A stretch of 32,702 nucleotides of DNA from Candidatus Daviesbacteria bacterium RIFCSPHIGHO2_02_FULL_39_12 (lineage in GTDB: Bacteria; Patescibacteriota; Microgenomatia; Daviesbacterales; UBA10151): NCBI GenBank assembly GCA_001777055.1, contig MFCX01000011.1, forward strand, positions 1-32,702, given 5' to 3'. The notes beneath the pieces were generated by a model, which was not told the DNA's origin, did no database searches, and was given only the letters and a program-made list of their open reading frames with translations. Positions 26,540 to 32,702 of this stretch are shown in pieces. The position numbers and the translations under genes are program-made. Each line of letters begins with the position of its first letter. Position 1 is the stretch's first letter.

Positions 26540-27798
26540 AAATTTTTATTTTTCCTTTTTACGCTTGCTGCTATAGTACTTTGTAGGCTATAGATCTTTG
26601 AGAATCCTGTTAAGTCTCTTGCATCCCACATAAGATTTTCTTCCCCATAAACAGCTGTCTCAGTATCCATTAAAGAATATGGACTTTTGCAACCCTCAAT
26701 TATTATGTTGCCTTTAAAAAGTTTAATCCTAACGTCACCGGTAACATTTTCCTGGCTACTATTTATCATAGCTGTTATATCCTGCATGACTGGGTCAAAA
26801 TAAAGGCCTTCATGTAATAAATTACCGTAGAAGTCAGATAAGATCTCTTTCCAAAAAGATTGCCATTTAGTTTGTACCAATTTTTCTAATTCTTTATGTG
26901 CCTTAATCAATATTAAAGCTGCTGGGGCTGCAAATACAATTCTGCCTTTAATGCCTAAGATAGTATCCCCTAAATGGATATTTTTACCTACACCATGCTT
27001 ACCTCCAATTTTTGCCAGGTGATTAAAAATATCGATACCGGTCATTTTTTTGCTGTCTATTGCAACAGGCAGGCCTTTATAAAAAGATATGATAAGAGTT
27101 GTCGGCAGATCAGGAGTTTTTTCTAATGGTGTCATTCCCGGATAGACATCTTCCGGTGGTATCTCCCAGGAACCTTTAGTTTCTTTACCGCCGATGGTAA
27201 CTCCCAGCATGCCTTGATTAATAGAATAGGTATTTGAGCTTGAGGGGATAGGGAAATTGTACTTTTTAAGTAATTCTATTTCTTCCTCCCTTTTTACCCC
27301 TAAGTCCCTAATAGGGGTTAATGCTGTTAACTCCGGTGCTAATATCTTTAAAGCGATATCGAACCTAATTTGGTCATTGCCTGCTCCCGTAGAACCATGA
27401 GCAATGTATTTAGCACCTACTTTTTTGGCAATCTCTACTAACTTACTTGCAATAACAAATCTTTCTGTCCCGGCGCAAAGAGGATAAACGCCTCCTCTGA
27501 GTATGTTGCCTTTAATGATATAGGAGATAAACTGATCGTACAGTTGTTGTTTTCCGTCCGCAAAATAGTGTCCTATAGCTCCTAAGAGTCTAGCGTTTTT
27601 AGCAATTTGGCTTGATTCTTGATCGCTAAACCCTCCTGTATCTACGGTAACAGTTACTACTTGATAGCCTTGTTCTTTTAAATAGATAACACAAAATGAT
27701 GTATCTAGGCCACCGGAAAATGCTAAGACAACAATGCCTTTAGGGCCCGATTTGATCGGAACTGGTTTTTGTTGATTTTGATCAGGCTTAATTCTCAT
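26536..27798 (-). CDS. argG: Argininosuccinate synthase
   Basis: GIVVLAFSGGLDTSFCVIYLKEQGYQVVTVTVDTGG, AHGSTGAGNDQIRFDIALK. Confidence 0.93.
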   Translation of the reverse strand: MRIKPDQNQQKPVPIKSGPKGIVVLAFSGGLDTSFCVIYLKEQGYQVVTVTVDTGGFSDQESSQIAKNARLLGAIGHYFADGKQQLYDQFISYIIKGNILRGGVYPLCAGTERFVIASKLVEIAKKVGAKYIAHGSTGAGNDQIRFDIALKILAPELTALTPIRDLGVKREEEIELLKKYNFPIPSSSNTYSINQGMLGVTIGGKETKGSWEIPPEDVYPGMTPLEKTPDLPTTLIISFYKGLPVAIDSKKMTGIDIFNHLAKIGGKHGVGKNIHLGDTILGIKGRIVFAAPAALILIKAHKELEKLVQTKWQSFWKEILSDFYGNLLHEGLYFDPVMQDITAMINSSQENVTGDVRIKLFKGNIIIEGCKSPYSLMDTETAVYGEENLMWDARDLTGFSKIYSLQSTIAASVKRKNKNL

Positions 27799-27815
27799 AT
27801 ATATTGTATCTGGAC

Positions 27816-28014
27816 TAAAAAACTCGTCCTTTATTAATTAAGGGACGAGTTTAACCCGTGGTGCCACCCTGATTCAACAAAACCCTTCTGAGGTAAGTTG
27901 CGCTTGTTCTTCAATTATGCTCAAAGGTGCGTTTCGGTAAATTTAGGTTTCGAGGCTTTCAGCTACTCTCTTTGCTTAAAAACTCCAAGTTTACTTACTT
28001 TCCCTTGTTAATTC
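27816..28014 (-). promoter_or_regulatory. T-box riboswitch leader with intrinsic terminator upstream of argG
   Basis: Minus strand: AGAGAGTAGCTGAAAGCC (stem I), GCACCTTTGAGC, T-box AGGGTGGCACCACGGG (27870-27855), then terminator AAACTCGTCCCTTAATTAATAAAGGACGAGTTTTTT. Confidence 0.88.
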
Positions 28015-28020
28015 CTTGAT

Positions 28021-28049
28021 ATGATAACAAATTTTAATCAATTTGTCAA
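28021..28049 (-). promoter_or_regulatory. Sigma70-like promoter TTGACA-17-TATCAT for the T-box/argG transcript
   Basis: Minus strand TTGACAAATTGATTAAAATTTGTTATCAT; correctly placed just upstream of the T-box. Confidence 0.8.
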
Positions 28050-28068
28050 AACAAACCTCCAGTCAAGG

Positions 28069-28578
28069 TTAAAAAGCTGCAGTAGGGTGCGTAGGAAAGG
28101 GGACTAAATAACTTGGTATGTTTACTACTCTAGCCCCAGTAATAGTATCTACGTGGTCGAATGGCTGTGTTGTACCCAGCTGGATTACTGTCATAGCTTT
28201 TAGGATGGAGTTTCGTAATGGATTTGTATTATCTAGAAGTGATCTCGCGGCCGCTAGTAAATAAGTAGGGTTGTTGTCTATAACAAAAAGTCGTAACCCT
28301 TCTTCTGGTCTACGAGCACGGCAGTCTTGCAGTATTCGCTCTATTCTATCCTCAGCAGAGCTACATGGGTTTATAGGTAAAGGGTTAGGTAAGCCTGCCC
28401 TAATTAGTAGATCTCCTGTTTCTTGGATTACTTCCTCATTGCTGCGGCCGTTTTCGCAGGTAGGATAGCTTCCTCCATATATATGTTGAGGCGTTACCCG
28501 TAAGAAAGTTCTTATTGAATCACCCCCCATACCTTTTATGTCTCCAAACACAGTTAATCTTTCACCTGGAATAATCAT
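28069..28578 (-). CDS. Hypothetical protein
   Basis: 169 aa ORF without recognised motifs; contains LRLFVIDNNPTYLLAAARSLL. Confidence 0.45.
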   Translation of the reverse strand: MIIPGERLTVFGDIKGMGGDSIRTFLRVTPQHIYGGSYPTCENGRSNEEVIQETGDLLIRAGLPNPLPINPCSSAEDRIERILQDCRARRPEEGLRLFVIDNNPTYLLAAARSLLDNTNPLRNSILKAMTVIQLGTTQPFDHVDTITGARVVNIPSYLVPFPTHPTAAF

Positions 28579-28646
28579 AGAGTATTTATACGATATCTTG
28601 TAGTAGGTTACAATACCTTATTTTTATATCTGAAACATAACCGTGA

Positions 28647-29804
28647 TCAAGTTTGAATTAAAGTATAACCTACTTTTTTTTGGCTTTCGATAATGTAATT
28701 ATTGGCTTTCATAAATGGATGTTTTCTTAGTCTGTAAATTAATGCATCCAAGGCCCAATCTGTGGGCAAGTCAGACTTGCCTGTGACATCTTCACTCTTT
28801 TCTGGCCAGACTTGGGCAAAAATTTCATCTTTAGATACCACAGATCCCATCTTATTTCTTAGTAATTTAAATAATTTACTTTCTTTAACCGGTAAATTAA
28901 CCGGTAAATTGGTTTTAATATACTCAGATAAAAGGGGAGTAAAGGTTTGGAACTTGGAACTTGGAATTTGGAATTTGGAATTTTTGATCATGCCTACATT
29001 TAGTAAATAATCGTCTACCTCTGTGACAGTTTTGCCCAAGACTATCTTTTGTAAAGTTTTTCTTTGATAATAATTTAAGTAATCTACAAACTCTTTAAGT
29101 TGTAATTTGACAAATTGATCCAGTAATAAGTTTTGCTGTTTTTGAGAGCTAAGTAAAATGTGTAATAGCTGATTGTGACCACAGGATAAATCCAGTAGCT
29201 TTTCTAAATTTTCTTTAGAAGTCAGCCTGCCAGGTTCAATTTCTAAAATCTTTTTTAGATCCTCTTTGGAGTAGGGAGTAAAGTAGTAATTTTCCGAGTA
29301 AAAGTTAAGGTTGCCTCCGCTTAAAGCATCAGGTGTAAGCTCATTTAAAGGCTTAATGGCAGTAAAAATTAGCACTAATTTACCGGGCGCGACATTTGTT
29401 AAAGATTGAATATTAGACAAAAACCGGCTGTTAAATTCTTTTTTCAACTGGTCAAAACGGCTAAAAATTAAGACTATCTTTTCATATTTTCCGGATAGCC
29501 CTTTTAAGATATTTCCTGTTTCTTCAAGCATCTGCTCATCTGTTTTTTTGCCGTCTTTGCCGCCTAATTCCAAAAGGATTAGTTTGTAAAGCTCGTGCTG
29601 TGTTAAAGAGGCTAAAGAATATAAATCAATATGAAAAAACCGGGCAAAATTTTGTGAGGCTAAATATCTTAAAAAATAAGATACGCCTACTCCGGGCATA
29701 GAAACCACCACAAAGGACAAAGAGCGGTCTATCAATTGCCTGAAGTCTTTTAGTTTATCCTTGGCAAAGTCCGGGCCAAGTACTGCCTCTTTGAAATTAT
29801 ACAT
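28647..29804 (-). CDS. STAND/AAA-like ATPase fused to C-terminal OmpR-type winged helix
   Basis: VVVSMPGVGVSYFLRYL (degenerate P-loop), KIVLIFSRFDQL; C-term KESKLFKLLRNKMGSVVSKDEIFAQVWPE...ALDALIYRLRKHPF...IIESQKKVGYTL. Confidence 0.7.
   Translation of the reverse strand: MYNFKEAVLGPDFAKDKLKDFRQLIDRSLSFVVVSMPGVGVSYFLRYLASQNFARFFHIDLYSLASLTQHELYKLILLELGGKDGKKTDEQMLEETGNILKGLSGKYEKIVLIFSRFDQLKKEFNSRFLSNIQSLTNVAPGKLVLIFTAIKPLNELTPDALSGGNLNFYSENYYFTPYSKEDLKKILEIEPGRLTSKENLEKLLDLSCGHNQLLHILLSSQKQQNLLLDQFVKLQLKEFVDYLNYYQRKTLQKIVLGKTVTEVDDYLLNVGMIKNSKFQIPSSKFQTFTPLLSEYIKTNLPVNLPVKESKLFKLLRNKMGSVVSKDEIFAQVWPEKSEDVTGKSDLPTDWALDALIYRLRKHPFMKANNYIIESQKKVGYTLIQT
28946..28980. repeat. Heptamer array TTTGGAA/CTTGGAA/CTTGGAA/TTTGGAA/TTTGGAA in the ATPase-wHTH CDS
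   Basis: Read directly. Confidence 0.92.
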
Positions 29805-29893
29805 GTTTTAGCCTTTTATACGTCAGAATTATATCAGAATTTAATCAAGCAGTCAAGTTGGATTTGCGTTAAAGTACTCACAGAAAGGAATCT

Positions 29894-31141
29894 ATGAGTG
29901 TTGAAGATGGAGGAATAAGGGGGGCGGTAACTACTCCCAGTATTAGTCCAGCAATTGGTACCGGGCCGCTGGCTGAGCTTGGTAATCCTGCATTTGGGGC
30001 CAGCAATTTATTAGAAGGATTCGGCCCAAAGCTGGGAATTGAATCAGCATTTTCAATTGTTAATGAAGGTCCAGTGAGCTTTGGAGAATTGGAGAACACG
30101 ATGACTTATAAACCAGGAGTTTTTGATCTAATAGGAGATTTAAGATTTAATCCTCCGAGCAGGATAAATTTGGCTAAGCCTTTAGATGAACAGTCTGCAG
30201 TTGCAGAAGCTAATCATTGGTTAGGTTTGGATCAACTTAATGTACCAGCTAAACTTACTCTTGCAGAGCCGAAACCATCAGCAGAGCCTTTATCAGAGCA
30301 AGCTGTACTGGCAGAAGCAGAAGAGATTTTACAAACTGTTAAGGTGTTAGAATTCCCTACACCTAAGTCTTTATTATCTCCTGCTGTGACGCCGATAGAA
30401 ATACCTTTACCAAGCACAGATATAATCCAAATCGGAAGGACAAAAAGAGCTTTAGAAGTAGCTGGATTGACACAGCTGAGTACAAAAGTTGCTGGTGGGG
30501 TGAAGATAGAAACTGGTACAGCATCCCGGCAGTCAATAAGTATTGCTACACCTCAGACACAAGAACAGTCGGTGTCTCAGCAATTGAAGAAAGAAGAAGT
30601 TGGAGCGTCAGAGGAAACAGAAGAGAATTTAGAGGTATTGGAAGATGAAGAAGTTGAAGAATTGGTAGCAAAATATTTGGTAGATGAAGAGGTGTCAGAA
30701 GAAAGAAGGATAGAGATTAGGCATGCAGTTAGGTTAGCAAAAATCGAGGCGGAGAAGGAAGGCGTAGTGGAAATTGAAGGCTGGAGGATTGTAAAACATC
30801 TGCCGGAGCATGCAGGGATTAGAAGCCAGGTGGTTAAAAAAAATGGGCCTGACGGTTCCTTTGATGAAACCCTAGAAGAGATAGTGGCTAGAAAATTTAC
30901 CTCTGAACAAGAAGCTATAGAAAAGTCAGATTCAATAGTTTTCCAAAAGCAACCTGTTAAAAGAGGAAGACATGGTACTATTGTACCTTTTGAAGCTGTG
31001 GCCAAGGTTTTCAAACGCCATCTTGTCAAAAAACACCCCTCAAAAGAGGTGATTGCCCGAATAGTTAAGAAGCAACAGGTTCAACAAGTGAAGGGTCAAC
31101 CCGCAATATTATCCCTATTAAGAAGGTGGAAGAGAGGATAG
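29894..31141 (+). CDS. Large hypothetical protein with an internal repeat and acidic linker
   Basis: 415 aa; repeated KPLDEQSAVAEANHWL / EPLSEQAVLAEAEEIL; acidic EETEENLEVLEDEEVEELV; basic C-terminus; SD-like AAGGAA upstream. Confidence 0.55.
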   Translation: MSVEDGGIRGAVTTPSISPAIGTGPLAELGNPAFGASNLLEGFGPKLGIESAFSIVNEGPVSFGELENTMTYKPGVFDLIGDLRFNPPSRINLAKPLDEQSAVAEANHWLGLDQLNVPAKLTLAEPKPSAEPLSEQAVLAEAEEILQTVKVLEFPTPKSLLSPAVTPIEIPLPSTDIIQIGRTKRALEVAGLTQLSTKVAGGVKIETGTASRQSISIATPQTQEQSVSQQLKKEEVGASEETEENLEVLEDEEVEELVAKYLVDEEVSEERRIEIRHAVRLAKIEAEKEGVVEIEGWRIVKHLPEHAGIRSQVVKKNGPDGSFDETLEEIVARKFTSEQEAIEKSDSIVFQKQPVKRGRHGTIVPFEAVAKVFKRHLVKKHPSKEVIARIVKKQQVQQVKGQPAILSLLRRWKRG

Positions 31142-31363
31142 AGCCTCAGATAGAAGACTATGGAGATTGGGCTGAGGTTTTCCATCTAAACTACTAACGG
31201 CCGTGATAAGTTTGATTAAGACATCTTGGGTAGAGATAGAAGAAGAATACCTTCCAAGACATTAGTGTAAGCCTGCATCTCTTATTTGATAAATTTTGAA
31301 CTAGCAATTTGAACTGGGCATCGCCTTCTTGACTTTTGTATATGTTGGACATATACTAAGTAG

Positions 31364-31678
31364 GTGAAGATATTGCTTGAGCCTGTTGTATTTGATTGGG
31401 ATAAAGGGAATATAGATAAAAATCTTCACAAACATAATGTTTTGGATAAAGAAGCAGAAGAAGTTTTTGAAAATGAGCCAAAGTTCATTTTTGAGGATGA
31501 AAGACATTCTTTGACAGAGATAAGATACATGGTTTGGGGAATAACTGATAAGGGTAGGCGGCTATTAGTGTTTTTTACTCAAAGAGGAAGAAGGGTACGA
31601 ATTATTTCTGCGCGGGATATGCATAAAAAAGAAAGGAGGGCGTATGAGGAAGAGATTCAAAAAGCTACCAAAGTTTAA
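31364..31678 (+). CDS. brnT: BrnT-family toxin
   Basis: VVFDWDKGNIDKNLHKHNVLDKEAEEVFEN...RYMVWGITDKGRRLLVFFTQRGRRVRIISARDMHKKERRAYEE. Confidence 0.85.
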   Translation: MKILLEPVVFDWDKGNIDKNLHKHNVLDKEAEEVFENEPKFIFEDERHSLTEIRYMVWGITDKGRRLLVFFTQRGRRVRIISARDMHKKERRAYEEEIQKATKV

Positions 31679-31919
31679 AAGTGAAGATGAGGAAAGAGAT
31701 TTCTGGGCAACTGCTGATTCTTCAGAATATTTTGACTGGAATAAAGCGGAGAGGGTTATCTTTCCAAATTTAAAACCATCAACAGAAACAATTTCTTTAA
31801 GACTCCCGCAATATTTATTGGCTAGAATTAAGCAGATTGCAAATTTCAAAGACGTGCCTTATCAATCCTTAATCAAGATTTTCCTGGCTGAGAGAGTAGC
31901 CAAGGAATTAAAGGGTTGA
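31644..31919 (+). CDS. brnA: BrnA/CopG-family antitoxin
   Basis: Overlaps brnT; FKSEDEERDFWATADSSEYFDWNKAERVIFPNLKPSTETISLRLPQYLLARIKQIANFKDVPYQSLIKIFLAERV. Confidence 0.8.
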   Translation: MRKRFKKLPKFKSEDEERDFWATADSSEYFDWNKAERVIFPNLKPSTETISLRLPQYLLARIKQIANFKDVPYQSLIKIFLAERVAKELKG

Positions 31920-31945
31920 CAGAAACAAGTGATCCAAGGTAAAAT
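31916..31945 (+). promoter_or_regulatory. Candidate rRNA promoter TTGACA-18-TAAAAT
   Basis: Only consensus-like promoter found between brnA and 16S. Confidence 0.5.
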
Positions 31946-32111
31946 ATAGTTTACTCACAAAATTTAGTGATAGATTTTTTGAGGGAAAAAAGGAGAAAGT
32001 CACACAAGATACTACTCTAGAATGCTTCAAAGGAAGGACAGTTCACTTCGAGCGAAGCGAGAAGCACATTAACAACCGAAGATTTTATATACTACTCTTC
32101 GGCAAAATTAG

Positions 32112-32133
32112 TCCCGCCGATGGCGGGATTTTT
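32112..32133 (+). terminator. Intrinsic terminator-like hairpin TCCCGCC-GAT-GGCGGGA-TTTTT
   Basis: 7-bp GC-rich stem, 3-nt loop, T tract; lies between the candidate promoter and 16S. Confidence 0.6.
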
Positions 32134-32165
32134 GATGCTAAAAGAGTGGTGGGTTTTTTTATGAG

Positions 32166-32200
32166 AGTCGTCAGTACTAAGTCGTCAGTCGTCAGATAAT
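32166..32200. repeat. Heptamer array AGTCGTC/AGTACTA/AGTCGTC/AGTCGTC/AGATAAT in 16S leader
   Basis: Read directly. Confidence 0.85.
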
Positions 32201-32212
32201 CGCAAGAAAGTC

Positions 32213-32240
32213 TGATAGTTGATAGCTGAAGGCTGATAGC
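32213..32240. repeat. Heptamer array TGATAGT/TGATAGC/TGAAGGC/TGATAGC just upstream of 16S
   Basis: Read directly. Confidence 0.88.
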
Positions 32241-32251
32241 TCCGTAATTCT

Positions 32252-32702
32252 TTTTGAGAGTTTGATCCTGGCTCAGGATGAACGTTGGCGGCGTGCCTTA
32301 AGCATGCAAATCAAGGGGGGTACTGAGAGCAATCGAAGTATCAACCGGTGGACGGGTGAGTAATACGTGGGAATCTACCTGAAAGTGGGATATAGCCAGC
32401 CGAAAGGTTGGGTAATCTCCCATGTGATCGCAAGATCAAAGCCGCAAGGCGCTTTTAGATGAGCCTGCGTCCTATCAGCTAGTTGGTGGGGTAATAGCCT
32501 ACCAAGGCGACGACGGGTAGCTGGACTGAGAGGTCGGTCAGCCACAATGGGACTGCGACACGGCCCATACACCTACGGGTGGCAGCAACTAGGAATATTC
32601 GACAATGGGCGAAAGCCTGATCGAGCGACGCCGCGTGGAGGATGAAGGCCCTCGGGTTGTAAACTCCTTTTATCTGGGAAGATTATGACGGTACCAGATG
32701 AA
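32252..32702 (+). rRNA. rrs: 16S ribosomal RNA, 5' portion (truncated by window end)
   Basis: AGAGTTTGATCCTGGCTCAG at 32257-32276, followed by GGCGGCGTGCCT, GTGGACGGGTGAGTAA, GACACGGCCCATACACCTACGGGTGGCAGCAACTAGGAATATTCGACAATGG. Confidence 0.97.

Noticed and set aside
30577-31029. 150-aa Ser/Thr-rich antisense ORF
   Set aside because: Complement of Glu/Lys-rich coding sequence, which typically yields Ser/Phe-rich shadow ORFs.
2062-32240. Heptamer arrays as CRISPR or VNTR of a single family
   Set aside because: No spacers, and units differ at every locus, so they are neither CRISPR nor copies of one repeat sequence.
32375-32572. 65-aa ORF on minus strand
   Set aside because: Lies inside 16S rRNA.
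1-32702. tRNA genes
   Set aside because: No convincing cloverleaf with GTTCRA-type T-loop and CCA-end context was found by eye.

Overview
AT-rich window that looks like a Patescibacteria/CPR (Microgenomates-like) genome fragment: short intergenic gaps, CPR-style gene content, and a 16S rRNA 5' end at the right edge. This lineage call is an inference. Main blocks: (1) a wHTH/Cas2-like (PaaX-type) regulator flanked by an ACGATCGT palindrome; (2) an EndoQ-like PHP nuclease, a PRTase, an IMPase-family phosphatase, pth and a ZIP transporter; (3) an apparently complete mevalonate/isoprenoid cluster (idi, mvaD, two GHMP kinases, DUF35, thiolase, HMG-CoA synthase, HMG-CoA reductase, polyprenyl synthase, uppS) with archaeal-like thiolase/HMGCS/DUF35 organisation; HMGCS appears to start at a non-AUG codon; (4) AbrB/PIN and BrnT/BrnA toxin-antitoxin pairs; (5) an arginine/citrulline island: arginine-deiminase-like protein, ArgS, M20 deacylase, CtlX-like hydrolase, a protein resembling methanogenesis marker 11, and an opposing operon argG / P-loop ATPase / N-acylornithine carbamoyltransferase / argH led by a T-box riboswitch with a strong promoter. 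Across the window there are about ten arrays of tandem heptamers (usually 4-5 units, a different unit at each locus) and many perfect palindromes, most of them inside intact conserved ORFs. The best candidates for something new are the T-box-controlled N-acylcitrulline/arginine island with the marker-11-like protein, and the heptamer array family.
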